Assembly (NCBI GenBank): GCA_004560375.1 | Contig: SFVC01000020.1 | Span: forward strand, 1 to 58,982 | Reading direction: 5' to 3' | DNA length: 58,982 nt | Source: a bacterium | Lineage (GTDB): Bacteria > Bacillota > Clostridia > Oscillospirales > Oscillospiraceae | Shown: one piece after another, positions 51,030-58,982 of the stretch | How the letters are laid out: the number at the start of each line of letters is the position of its first letter | How positions within the stretch are numbered: position 1 is the first letter of the stretch | Notes under the pieces: model-generated | What the model saw: the letters and a program-made list of their open reading frames with translations, nothing else | The model's database searches: none | Told to the model about the DNA's origin: nothing | Translations under genes and position numbers: made by a program

Positions 51030-52136
51030 ATGAAATTTTCCTGTGAGAAGGCGATCCTGCAAACCGCCGTCACCACCGCCGGCCGGGTAGTGGCCGCCAA
51101 GAGCACCATCCAGGCGTTGGAGGGCGTCCTGCTGGAGGCGGAGGGAGACGGCCTGCAGATCAGCGGCTATAACCTGGAGACAGGGATCGTCACCCAGGTG
51201 GAGGCCGCTGTGGCCGAGCCCGGGGCCATCGTGCTGTCCGCCCGGTTGCTGGGCGAGATCCTGCGGCGGATGCCGGACGACGCGGTGTCCCTGTCCGCCG
51301 GGGCGGATCTGTCCGTCCATATCCAGTGTGGCCCCACCTCCTTCGACATCATGGGCAGTAGCGATGAGGAATTTCCGGAACTGCCCTCCGTCAGCGAGGG
51401 GAAGGGGCTGGCCATTGCCCAGGGGGAGCTGCGCTCCATGATTGCCCAGACCATTTTCGCCGTCAGCGATAACGAAAGCCGGCCTATCCACACCGGGGCC
51501 CTGTTTGAGACGGAGGGGGACAAGCTCAACATGGTGGCGGTGGACGGCTACCGGTTGGCCCTGCGCCGGGGGAAACTGGCCCAGGAAGGCCCGGAGGCCC
51601 TGTCCTTCGTGGTGCCCGGGGCGGCCCTCAACGAGGTGGAAAAGATCTGCGCCGACAGCGACGCCCCCGTGGCCATCACCCAGGGGGAGCGGCACGTCAC
51701 CTTTGAGATCGGCGGCACCCTGCTGGTGGCCCGCCGGCTGGAGGGGGAATTCCTCAACTACCGGCAGACCATCCCCCGCAACAACGCCATCGTGCTGGAG
51801 GCCAGCACCGCAGACCTTCAGCGCTCCATCGACCGGGCGTCCCTGATCATCGACGCCAAGCTGAAAAAGCCCCTGCGCTGCAAATTTGAGGACGGTTCGC
51901 TGTCCATTCGATCCAATACCGCCATCGGTTCCGCCTTTGACCGCTGCCCCATCTCCGGGGACGGCAAAGGGTTGGAGATCGGATTCAACAACCGATTTCT
52001 CATGGACGCGGTGAAGGCGGCCCCCACCCAACAGGTGCGGCTGGAATTGAATACCCCCACCTCTCCTTGCCTGATCCTGCCGCCGGAGGGGGAGGAGGAT
52101 AACTTCCTGTATATGGTTCTGCCCGTCCGCCTGTAA
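51030..52136 (+). CDS. dnaN: DNA polymerase III beta sliding clamp
   Basis: DnaN is the ring that tethers polymerase to DNA. The 368-residue protein begins MKFSCEKAILQTAVTTAGRV and shows three homologous domains; EFPELPSVSEG near 113, VDGYRLALRRGKLAQ near 170 and the C-terminal ending LPVRL are typical. Two close ATGs are possible: 51030 gives the normal MKF start (AAAGGA 8 nt before), while 51021 would add MFP. A repeat element follows the stop. Confidence 0.97.
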   Translation: MKFSCEKAILQTAVTTAGRVVAAKSTIQALEGVLLEAEGDGLQISGYNLETGIVTQVEAAVAEPGAIVLSARLLGEILRRMPDDAVSLSAGADLSVHIQCGPTSFDIMGSSDEEFPELPSVSEGKGLAIAQGELRSMIAQTIFAVSDNESRPIHTGALFETEGDKLNMVAVDGYRLALRRGKLAQEGPEALSFVVPGAALNEVEKICADSDAPVAITQGERHVTFEIGGTLLVARRLEGEFLNYRQTIPRNNAIVLEASTADLQRSIDRASLIIDAKLKKPLRCKFEDGSLSIRSNTAIGSAFDRCPISGDGKGLEIGFNNRFLMDAVKAAPTQQVRLELNTPTSPCLILPPEGEEDNFLYMVLPVRL

Positions 52137-52139
52137 GCC

Positions 52140-52242
52140 GGAGAAGGGGCGGTGTGCGCCGGTGGCGCTCGCCTATCGCCGACCAGGACGAAGACGAGAA
52201 CCATCCCCAATCATGTAGGGGAGGGGCAAGTTTCTCCCCTAC
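52140..52242. repeat. Degenerate copy of the MITE-like element
   Basis: GGCGGTGTGCGCCGGTGGCG resembles the interior of the 49245 element, and the right part is a compact inverted repeat GTAGGGGAG...CTCCCCTAC (52215-52242). The left end is worn. It fills the spacer between dnaN and the S4 gene. Confidence 0.65.
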
Positions 52243-52267
52243 AACGGATGAAATGAAGGAGATCAAG

Positions 52268-52480
52268 ATGGGAGAGGAGCGCGTCAAAATTGAAACCCCG
52301 TTTATCAAGCTCCAGGATCTGTTGAAGTTCGCCGGAGCGGTGGAGACCGGCGGGGAGGCCAAGATCCGCATACAGGAGGGCGAGGTCAAAGTCAACGGCC
52401 AGATTTGCACCATGCGGGGCAAGAAGCTCTACCCTGGGGACTGGGCGGAGCTGGATGGCCGCCGGTTTGTGGTGGAATGA
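52268..52480 (+). CDS. S4-domain RNA-binding protein YaaA-type
   Basis: A 70-residue protein consisting of one S4 RNA-binding fold: IKLQDLLKFAGAVETGGEAK then IRIQEGEVKVNGQICTMRGKKLYPGD. It is the dnaN-recF interval protein found in nearly all Firmicutes (yaaA in Bacillus), probably a ribosome or RNA-associated protein of unknown role. The start is the ATG after AAGGAGAT; an ATG five codons earlier is possible. Its stop overlaps the recF start as ATGA. Confidence 0.93.
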   Translation: MGEERVKIETPFIKLQDLLKFAGAVETGGEAKIRIQEGEVKVNGQICTMRGKKLYPGDWAELDGRRFVVE

Positions 52481-53586
52481 CCGTCGATCGGATCAGCCTG
52501 GACTTTTTCCGGAACTACGTCCACGGGGAGGCGGACTTCCACCCCGGAGTGAACGTCATCGCCGGGGAGAACGCCCAGGGCAAGACCAACCTGCTGGAGG
52601 CGGTGGCCTACCTGTCCTCCGCCTCCTCCCACCGGGCCCGGTTTGACCGGGAGCTGATCCGCCATGGGGTGGATCATGCCTTTATCAAGGCCGGGATCAC
52701 CAGCCGGGGGCGGCAGCTGATCCTGGAGGCGGATCTCCACCGGGGTCAGCGGCGGCAGCTGCGGTGCAACGGGGTGCGGCTGAAGACGGCGGGGGAGCTG
52801 TCCGGCCTGCTGCGGACGGTGCTGTTCTGCCCGGAGGATCTGTACCTGATCCGGGAGGGGGCGGAGGCCCGGCGGCGGTTTTTAGACGGCTGCATCTGCC
52901 AGCTCCGGCCCCGGTACGCCCAGGCCCTGGCGGAGTACAAGCGGCTGTACCAGCATAAGACCCGGATTTTGAAGGACGCCGAGGAGCACCCCGCCCTGCT
53001 GGATACGCTGGACGACTTCTCCCTGCGAATGGCCCAGTGCGGGGCGATCCTCATCCACTACCGGGCCCACTTCATCCGCCGCCTTCATGACGCCGCCCCG
53101 GAGATTCACCGGGACTGCTCGGGGGGGCGGGAGAAGCTGGGGCTGCGGTATGAGACGGTGTCCACCGTCACCGACCCGGAGGCAGCGCCCAAGGCCCTTC
53201 TGCCCCAGCTGCTGGCCCATCAGGAGGCCCACCGGAGGGCGGAGATCGAGTCCCGCTCCTGCCTGTCCGGCCCCCACAAAGACGAGCTGGCGGTGGAGAT
53301 CGACGGCGCCCCGGCGAAAAGCTACGCCTCCCAGGGCCAGACCAGGACGGCGGCGCTGGCCCTGAAGCTGGCGGCCCGGGACATTTTCTACCACGACTCG
53401 GAGGAGTGGCCGGTGCTTTTGCTGGACGACGTGCTCAGCGAACTGGATCCTCGGCGGCAGGAGTTCGTGCTCAACCGGATCACCTCCGGGCAGGTGTTCA
53501 TCACCTGCTGCGAGGAGGAGAAGCTCACCCGGCTTCGGGAGGGTAGGGCCTTCCGGGTGGAAGGTGGAAGGCTTATCCCCTCATAG
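52477..53586 (+). CDS. recF: DNA replication and repair protein RecF
   Basis: RecF helps load RecA at single-strand gaps and is an ABC-type SMC-like ATPase. The 369-residue protein starts VDRISLDFFRNYVHGEADFH, with Walker A GENAQGKTNLLEAVAYLS near residue 33, the signature YASQGQTRTAALALKLA near 290 and Walker B PVLLLDDVLSELDPRRQ near 315. ATGA overlap with the S4 gene indicates coupled translation. Confidence 0.97.
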   Translation: MTVDRISLDFFRNYVHGEADFHPGVNVIAGENAQGKTNLLEAVAYLSSASSHRARFDRELIRHGVDHAFIKAGITSRGRQLILEADLHRGQRRQLRCNGVRLKTAGELSGLLRTVLFCPEDLYLIREGAEARRRFLDGCICQLRPRYAQALAEYKRLYQHKTRILKDAEEHPALLDTLDDFSLRMAQCGAILIHYRAHFIRRLHDAAPEIHRDCSGGREKLGLRYETVSTVTDPEAAPKALLPQLLAHQEAHRRAEIESRSCLSGPHKDELAVEIDGAPAKSYASQGQTRTAALALKLAARDIFYHDSEEWPVLLLDDVLSELDPRRQEFVLNRITSGQVFITCCEEEKLTRLREGRAFRVEGGRLIPS

Positions 53587-53640
53587 GGGGTGGGGGCAGG
53601 GCCCCCCGAGGGCGGCAACCCTCAGAAAGGAGTCCTGCAG

Positions 53641-53904
53641 GTGTATCTGCATTTAGGGCAAAACGTCATGGTGCGAAACCAGGATGTGATCGGTATCTTT
53701 GATCTGGATAATACCACATGGTCTTTCCGCACCCGCCGCTTTCTGGAACAGGCGGAGCGGGAGGGCAGGGTGATTCCTCTGGGGGAGGATCTGCCCCGCT
53801 CCTTCGTCCTGGCGGACGGAAGGGACGGAATCCCTGTGGTCTATCTGATTCCCCTGTCCCCGGCGGCGCTGTCCGCCCGGGCTGAGCGGAATCTGCCCGT
53901 ATAG
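53641..53904 (+). CDS. remB: RemB/YaaB-like regulatory protein (DUF370)
   Basis: RemA/RemB-family proteins are small DNA-binding regulators of matrix and osmoregulatory genes in Bacillus. The 87-residue product reads VYLHLGQNVMVRNQDVIGIF followed by DLDNTTWS and the block LPRSFVLADGRDGIPVVYLIPLS, matching the family in the recF-gyrB position. The start is GTG with AAAGGAG 8 nt before; upstream in-frame sequence is a GC-rich repeat, not coding. Role in this organism is unknown. Confidence 0.9.
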   Translation: MYLHLGQNVMVRNQDVIGIFDLDNTTWSFRTRRFLEQAEREGRVIPLGEDLPRSFVLADGRDGIPVVYLIPLSPAALSARAERNLPV

Positions 53905-53931
53905 GGAAACGAAAAAAGGAGGCTTGTTTCT

Positions 53932-54351
53932 ATGGAGTCCATCGAATACCTGTGGAGGGATCGCAAGCGCCGCCTGGGGCTGCCCCTGTCCTTTACCCGG
54001 TATGCCCTCAGCGAGGATCGGCTGTTTTGCGAGACCGGGTTTCTGAACCTGAAGTCCGACGAGGTGCTGCTCTACCGGGTGCAGGATCTGGAGCTCACTA
54101 TGACCCTGGGCCAGCGGATATTCGGGGTAGGCACTGTGTGCGTCCATTCGTCGGATAAGAGTATGCCCCACCTGGATCTGAAAAACGTGAAGCACCCCCG
54201 GGAGGTGAAAGAGCTCATCCACCGGAACGTGGAGGAGGCCAAGAACCGCCGGCGGATGCGGGCCACGGAGCTGCTGAGCCAGGACGACGGGCCGTCCTAT
54301 CACGACGGGGACGAGCTGGACTTTGACGACGACGGGTGCGACGCCGACTGA
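53932..54351 (+). CDS. Bacterial PH (YdbS-like, bPH2) domain protein
   Basis: A 139-residue soluble protein of one bacterial pleckstrin-homology-like domain: LSFTRYALSEDRLFCETGFLNLKSDEVLLYRVQDLELTMTLGQRIFGVGTVCVHSSD, written here only to show its strand pattern, is typical of PF03703, in particular the RVQDLELT-like strand and the FGVGTV turn. Unlike YdbS relatives it has no membrane segments. The C-terminus is very acidic (DDDGCDAD). AAAGGAGG precedes the ATG. Its place between remB and gyrB is unusual and its function unknown. Confidence 0.8.
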   Translation: MESIEYLWRDRKRRLGLPLSFTRYALSEDRLFCETGFLNLKSDEVLLYRVQDLELTMTLGQRIFGVGTVCVHSSDKSMPHLDLKNVKHPREVKELIHRNVEEAKNRRRMRATELLSQDDGPSYHDGDELDFDDDGCDAD

Positions 54352-54396
54352 GCTGGCGGCGTGCCCAAAAGATGTACAGATTAGCGGAGGAAGATC

Positions 54397-56355
54397 ATGG
54401 CTGAAGAACGCAATGAGTTAAACGAACTGAACACCACCCAGACCGATCACGAGTACGGCGCCTCTGAGATCCAGGTGCTGGAGGGGCTGGAGGCCGTCCG
54501 GAAGCGTCCGGGTATGTATATCGGCTCCACGTCCAGCTCCGGGCTCCACCATCTGGTGTATGAGATCGTGGACAACGCCATCGACGAGGCGCTGGCCGGG
54601 TACTGCGACTCCATCACCGTGGAGATTTTGCCCGACGACGTGATCCGGGTCACCGACAACGGACGGGGCGTCCCGGTGGACATACAGCCCCAGACCGGCC
54701 GGCCCGCTCTGGAGGTGGTGTATACCGTCCTCCACGCCGGCGGCAAGTTCGGCGGCGGCGGATACAAGGTGTCCGGCGGCCTCCACGGCGTGGGCGGCAG
54801 CGTGGTAAACGCTCTGTCCGAATGGATGGAGGTGCGCGTCCACAAGAACGGGCAGATCTACGAGGTGAAGTTCTCCCGGGGTAACATGACCCAGGAGATG
54901 ACCGTCGTGGGCAAGACGGACAAAACCGGCACCGAGGTGGTGTTCAAGCCGGACCCGGAGATGTTTGACGACACGGTGTACGACTACGAGACCCTCCATC
55001 GCCGGATGCGGGAGCAGGCCTTCCTCAACGCCGGGGTGCGGATCCTCATGGCCGACCGCCGCCCGGGGCAGGAGGCGGAGGAGTCCATGCGCTACGAGGG
55101 GGGCATCCGGGAGTTTGTCACCTTCATTAACCGGAACAAGACTCCGCTTCATGAGGGCGTGATCTATATGTCCGGCTCCCGGGACGACTCCATGGCCGAG
55201 ATCGCCATGCAGTATTGCGAGGACAGCTACAACGAGGTGATCGTGTCCTTTGCCAACAACGTCCACACCCCGGAGGGCGGGATGCACGAGGAGGGGCTGA
55301 AGCGGGCCCTCACCAACGTGCTCAACGCCTACGGCAAGAAGGCGGGCATATTCAAGGGGGAGGAAAAGGTGTCCGGCGACGACTGCCGGGAGGGTTTGAC
55401 CTGCGTGATCTCCGTCAAGCTCACCGAGGCCCAGTTCGAGGGCCAGACCAAGGCCAAGCTGGGCAACAGCGAAATGCGTACCCTGGTGAACGCCGTGGTG
55501 TCCGACAAGCTGGAGCAGTACCTGGACGAGAATCCCGCCGTGGGCAAGGCTATTCTGGACAAGGCCCTCATGGCCAACCGGGCCCGGGAGGCCGCCAGGA
55601 AGGCCCGGGAGAACATCCGCCGGAAGAACGCCCTGGAGGGCTCCACCCTCCCGGGCAAGCTGTCCGACTGCAACGAGCGCGACCCGGCGCTGACTGAAAT
55701 TTATATCGTGGAGGGCGACTCCGCAGGCGGCTCCGCCAAGCAGGGCCGGGACAGCCGGTTCCAGGCCATCCTCCCCCTGTGGGGCAAGATGCTCAACGTG
55801 GAGAAGGCCCGGGCGGACAAGATCTACGGCAACGATAAGCTCCAGCCCGTCATCACCGCCCTGGGGGCGGGCCTGGGCGAGGACTTCGACGAGAGCAAGC
55901 TGCGCTATCACAAGGTGGTCATCATGGCGGACGCCGATGTGGACGGATCCCATATCCGCACCCTGCTGCTCACCTTCTTCTTCCGGTTTATGCGCCCCCT
56001 CATTGAGCGGGGCTACGTCTACGCCGCGGTGCCCCCCCTGTTTAAGCTGGTGCGGGGCAAGACGGTGCGGGTGGCCTTCTCCGAGGAGGAGCGGGACAAG
56101 ATCTCCGCCGAACTGCGGGAGGGCAACCCCAACGCGAAGGTGGACATCAGCCGCTTCAAGGGCCTGGGCGAGATGGACTACGAGGAGCTGTGGGAGACCA
56201 CCATGGATCCGGAGCGCCGCACCCTCAAGCGGATCACCATGGAGGACGCGGTGAAGGCGGACGAGATCTTCACCCTGCTCATGGGCGAAAAGGTGGAGCC
56301 CCGGCGGGAGTATATCGAGCAGAACGCCCTCAAGGCCGTGAATTTGGACTATTAA
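54397..56355 (+). CDS. gyrB: DNA gyrase subunit B
   Basis: GyrB supplies ATP hydrolysis to supercoiling. The 652-residue protein (short, without the insert of gammaproteobacterial forms) has the GHKL ATPase EIVDNAIDEALAGYCD near residue 50, GRGVPVDIQ, GLHGVGGSVVNALS near 128, and the TOPRIM domain EGDSAGGSAKQGRDSRFQA near 437 with DADVDGSHIRTLLLTFFFR near 512. The C-terminal RRDYIEQNA-like RREYIEQNALKAVNLDY is standard. GCGGAGGAAG precedes the ATG. gyrA follows after 18 nt. Confidence 0.98.
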   Translation: MAEERNELNELNTTQTDHEYGASEIQVLEGLEAVRKRPGMYIGSTSSSGLHHLVYEIVDNAIDEALAGYCDSITVEILPDDVIRVTDNGRGVPVDIQPQTGRPALEVVYTVLHAGGKFGGGGYKVSGGLHGVGGSVVNALSEWMEVRVHKNGQIYEVKFSRGNMTQEMTVVGKTDKTGTEVVFKPDPEMFDDTVYDYETLHRRMREQAFLNAGVRILMADRRPGQEAEESMRYEGGIREFVTFINRNKTPLHEGVIYMSGSRDDSMAEIAMQYCEDSYNEVIVSFANNVHTPEGGMHEEGLKRALTNVLNAYGKKAGIFKGEEKVSGDDCREGLTCVISVKLTEAQFEGQTKAKLGNSEMRTLVNAVVSDKLEQYLDENPAVGKAILDKALMANRAREAARKARENIRRKNALEGSTLPGKLSDCNERDPALTEIYIVEGDSAGGSAKQGRDSRFQAILPLWGKMLNVEKARADKIYGNDKLQPVITALGAGLGEDFDESKLRYHKVVIMADADVDGSHIRTLLLTFFFRFMRPLIERGYVYAAVPPLFKLVRGKTVRVAFSEEERDKISAELREGNPNAKVDISRFKGLGEMDYEELWETTMDPERRTLKRITMEDAVKADEIFTLLMGEKVEPRREYIEQNALKAVNLDY

Positions 56356-56373
56356 GCAGGAGGATCCTGTAGC

Positions 56374-58857
56374 ATGGCAAAGAATGATGAATATATGACC
56401 AGGGATATCTCCTATCCCAACCAGAAGATCGTGGAGATAAACCTGGAGCACGAGATGCAGACCGCCTATATCGAATACGCCATGTCGGTGATCAAGGGCC
56501 GGGCCCTGCCCGACGTGCGGGACGGCCTGAAGCCCGTCCACCGCCGTATTCTGTACTCCATGTACGACACCGGCTTGACCTCGGACAAGCCCTTCAAGAA
56601 GTCCGCCACCTGCGTGGGCGAGGTGCTGGGCAAGTACCACCCCCACGGCGACCAGAGTGTGTACGACGCCCTGGTGCGGCTGGCCCAGGACTTCTCCATG
56701 CGCTATATGCTGGTGGACGGCCACGGCAACTTCGGCTCCGTGGACGGCGACCCCCCCGCGGCCTACCGGTATACCGAGGCCCGTATGTCCAAGATCGCCA
56801 ACGAGATGCTGCGGGACATCGACAAGGACACCGTGGACTGGGATCCCAACTTCGACGAGTCCCTGAAGGAGCCCCGGGTGCTGCCCAGCCGGTTCCCCAA
56901 CCTGCTGGTGAACGGCTCCTCCGGTATCGCCGTGGGCATGACCACCAACATCCCCCCCCACAACCTGCGGGAGGTCATTGACGCGGTGATCTGCGTGCTG
57001 GACAATGAGCACGCCACCCTGGACGATCTGATGGAGCACATCAAGGGCCCGGATTTCCCCACCAAGGGCATCATCCTGGGCCGCTCCGGCATCCGGGCGG
57101 CCTACGCCACCGGCCGGGGGAAGATCCAGGTCAGGGCCCGGACGGAGATGGAGGAGTTCGGCCAGGGCCGCACCCGGATCATCGTCACCGAGCTGCCCTA
57201 TCAGGTGAACAAGTCCCGGCTGGTGGAGGCCATCGCCGAGCAGGTGAAGGACAAGCGGCTGGAGGGCGTGTCCGGCCTGCGGGACGAGTCCGACGGCAAA
57301 AAGGGGATGCGGATCGTCATCGAGCTGAAGAAGGACGCCAATCCCCAGGTGACGCTGAACCGGCTGTTCGCCCAGACCCAGATGCAGATCACCTTCGGCG
57401 TGATCCTGCTGGCCCTGGTGGACAACCAGAAGCAGCCCCGGATCCTCACCCTGCGCCAGATCCTGGACGAGTACATCGCCTTCCAGGAGGAGGTGCTCAC
57501 CCGGCGCACCCGGTTCGATCTGAAAAAGGCCCAGGAGCGGGCCCACCTGTTGGAGGGCTTGCTCATCGCCCAGGACAACATCGACGAGGTTATCCGCATC
57601 ATCCGTTCCAGCTACGACAACGCCAAGGAGCGGCTGATGGAGCGGTTCGGGCTGGACGAGATCCAGGCCCAGGCCATCCTGGAAATGCAGCTGCGCCGCT
57701 TGCAGGGTCTTGACCGGGAGAAGCTGGAAAACGAGTACAAGGAGCTGGAGGAGCGGATCGCCTATTTCAACGCTTTGCTGGCCGACGAGGGCAAGCTCCG
57801 GGGCGTGCTCAAGGACGAGCTCATCGAGATCCGGGACAAGTACGGCGACGAGCGCAAAACCGAGATCGGCTTCGCCGAGAACGACATCGACATCGAGGAT
57901 CTGATTGAGGAGGAGCAGTCCGTCTTTACCATGACGGCCAACGGCTATATCAAGCGCACCTCCGCCAGCGAGTACGCCGCCCAGGGCAAGGGGGGCGTGG
58001 GCCGCAAGGGTATGACCGCCCGGGAGGAGGACTATGTGAACACCGTGTTCACCGCCTCCACCCACGATTATATCCTGTTCTTCACCGACAGGGGACGGGT
58101 GTTCCGCAAGAAGGGCTACCAGATCCCGGAGGCGGGCCGCACCGCAAAGGGCACGAACATCGTCAACGTGCTCCAGGTGGAGGCGGGGGAGAAGGTGGCC
58201 GTCATGATCCACACCCGGGACATCAGCGAGGGGGAGAACCCCCGCTACCTCACCATGTTCACCCGGCGGGGCACCGTGAAGCGGCTGGACGCCTCGGCGC
58301 TGAAGAACCTGCGGAACAACGGCCTGCGGGTGATCACCCTGGAGGAGGGCGACGAGCTCATCGAGGTGCGGGAGACGGACGGCAAGCAAAACCTGCTCAT
58401 CGCCACCCACGACGGCATGGCGGCCTGCTTCCCCGAGGAAGAGATCCGCACCACCGGCCGCCATTCCATGGGCGTCATCGGCATCCGCCTGCGGGAGGGG
58501 GACTACGTGGTGGCCGCCGCCCGGGCCAAGCCGGGGAAGGCGGTGCTCACCATCACGGAGCACGGATACGGCAAGCGCTCTCCGGTGGAGGACTACCGGA
58601 TCACCAAGCGGGGGGCCCACGGCATCAAGAATTACGCGCTCAGTGAGAAGACCGGCCCGGTGGCCGGGGTGAAGGTGGTGGACGGCAGCGAGGATCTGCT
58701 GCTGGTCACCCAGTCGGGCACCATTATCCGGATGGATGTGGACGAGATCCGGCTCATGAGCCGCTCCACCCAGGGCGTCATTGTCATGAGGTTCAAGGAG
58801 GAGGGGGATCGGGTGATCGCCCTGTCCCTGGCGGAGAAGGAGCCGGAGGAGGAGTAA
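56374..58857 (+). CDS. gyrA: DNA gyrase subunit A
   Basis: GyrA breaks and rejoins DNA. The 827-residue protein has the winged-helix domain with catalytic Tyr133 in YRYTEARMSK and, before it, the quinolone-resistance region KYHPHGDQSVYDALVRLAQD. Here the residue equivalent to E. coli Ser83 is Gln94 (codon at 56653-56655), while Asp87 is conserved as Asp98. The C-terminal beta-pinwheel contains the GyrA box QGKGGVGRKG near residue 545. The acidic end (KEPEEE) is normal. CAGGAGGATCC precedes the ATG. Confidence 0.98.
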   Translation: MAKNDEYMTRDISYPNQKIVEINLEHEMQTAYIEYAMSVIKGRALPDVRDGLKPVHRRILYSMYDTGLTSDKPFKKSATCVGEVLGKYHPHGDQSVYDALVRLAQDFSMRYMLVDGHGNFGSVDGDPPAAYRYTEARMSKIANEMLRDIDKDTVDWDPNFDESLKEPRVLPSRFPNLLVNGSSGIAVGMTTNIPPHNLREVIDAVICVLDNEHATLDDLMEHIKGPDFPTKGIILGRSGIRAAYATGRGKIQVRARTEMEEFGQGRTRIIVTELPYQVNKSRLVEAIAEQVKDKRLEGVSGLRDESDGKKGMRIVIELKKDANPQVTLNRLFAQTQMQITFGVILLALVDNQKQPRILTLRQILDEYIAFQEEVLTRRTRFDLKKAQERAHLLEGLLIAQDNIDEVIRIIRSSYDNAKERLMERFGLDEIQAQAILEMQLRRLQGLDREKLENEYKELEERIAYFNALLADEGKLRGVLKDELIEIRDKYGDERKTEIGFAENDIDIEDLIEEEQSVFTMTANGYIKRTSASEYAAQGKGGVGRKGMTAREEDYVNTVFTASTHDYILFFTDRGRVFRKKGYQIPEAGRTAKGTNIVNVLQVEAGEKVAVMIHTRDISEGENPRYLTMFTRRGTVKRLDASALKNLRNNGLRVITLEEGDELIEVRETDGKQNLLIATHDGMAACFPEEEIRTTGRHSMGVIGIRLREGDYVVAAARAKPGKAVLTITEHGYGKRSPVEDYRITKRGAHGIKNYALSEKTGPVAGVKVVDGSEDLLLVTQSGTIIRMDVDEIRLMSRSTQGVIVMRFKEEGDRVIALSLAEKEPEEE

Positions 58858-58982
58858 GGGGGAGTACCCCCTTCCCCGGTTTCCCCCGGGGGGCGCCCCT
58901 GCGGGGGGCGTTACTTTCTCTCACGCGAGAGAAAGTAACCAAAGAGCGCGCTTAGGGGGTGGCCTCCGGCGGACGCTTGCGC
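58858..58982. repeat. Repeat-rich spacer after gyrA, with a TTTCTC palindrome
   Basis: The sequence first has runs like CCCCCGGGGGGCGCCCC, then a 13-bp perfect inverted repeat GTTACTTTCTCTC/GAGAGAAAGTAAC (58910-58939) followed by CAAAGAGC. The palindrome is related to the one at 35175 and may end the gyrBA transcript. No gene is seen up to the window edge. Confidence 0.7.

Noticed and set aside
54418..58620. A 1400-codon open frame on the minus strand across gyrB-gyrA
   Set aside because: It is the antisense of two certain genes; its His/Gly/Leu/Val-rich composition is the usual artefact of high-GC genes read backwards, and it has no ribosome-binding site or domain.

Overview
This window is a 59 kb stretch of chromosome from a GC-rich member of the Bacillota, most likely a spore-forming or formerly spore-forming gut clostridium of the Oscillospiraceae (Flavonifractor/Lawsonibacter-like; inferred from gene content and composition, not from a search). 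Pointers are a small acid-soluble spore protein gene, AddAB instead of RecBCD, a T-box, an L27 with a cleavable N-terminal extension next to its Prp protease, RemB, SepF, DivIVA, HemZ, and the clostridial order rpmH-rnpA-yidD-yidC-jag followed by dnaA-dnaN-S4-recF-remB-gyrB-gyrA. The replication origin lies in the dnaA-dnaN spacer, where six DnaA-box-like 9-mers cluster at 50805-50950.

Layout. 1-1190: a small accessory patch with a broken HTH regulator gene, two small proteins and a 220-nt structured RNA (raiA-like candidate) with its own promoter and terminator. 1342-12272: ilvD, K+ uptake genes trkA-trkH, a membrane pyrophosphatase, a PatB-type aminotransferase, a hotdog thioesterase, a MATE exporter and an unknown charged coiled-coil protein. 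12340-16250: a heterodimeric ABC exporter (BmrC/BmrD type) behind a leader-peptide attenuator. 16314-19925: a spore protein gene and a three-gene ABC uptake system of the TrpXYZ type. 20099-26963: addB-addA. 27098-28519: infC-rpmI-rplT with an attenuator leader and a probable AUA start. 28546-31816: methionine transporter genes, with metQ behind a Met-specifier T-box and metNI behind a separate promoter. 31848-37123: a CmpB-like membrane protein, miaA, hfq, an HlyD-like membrane protein, the PLP-binding YggS/YlmE protein, a disrupted sepF and divIVA. 37190-41000: gapA, a lipoprotein, a ClC channel/antiporter and a small HTH protein divergent from an unknown gene. 41021-43724: rplU-prp-rpmA-obgE on the minus strand, with eight tandem stem-loops between rpmA and obgE. 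43757-58857: the origin-proximal block ending at gyrA.

How it works together. Several transcripts appear to be controlled by premature termination: a T-box for metQ, an L20-leader-like attenuator for infC-rpmI-rplT, and a ribosome-monitoring leader for the ABC exporter. Sigma-A-type promoters with 17-bp spacers (TTGACA/TATAAT-like) can be read in front of most operons. Housekeeping machinery dominates: replication, gyrase, recombination, translation, membrane protein insertion and division.

Most unusual features: the hairpin array between rpmA and obgE; a second, shorter hairpin array flanked by an exact 33-bp duplication of a gene's 3' end; the leader-peptide attenuator; the deletion and frameshift in sepF; MITE-like inverted-repeat elements at four sites, two of them flanking the dnaA-dnaN origin region; and a natural glutamine at the GyrA position equivalent to E. 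coli Ser83. No prophage, IS transposase, CRISPR array, tRNA or rRNA gene was found.
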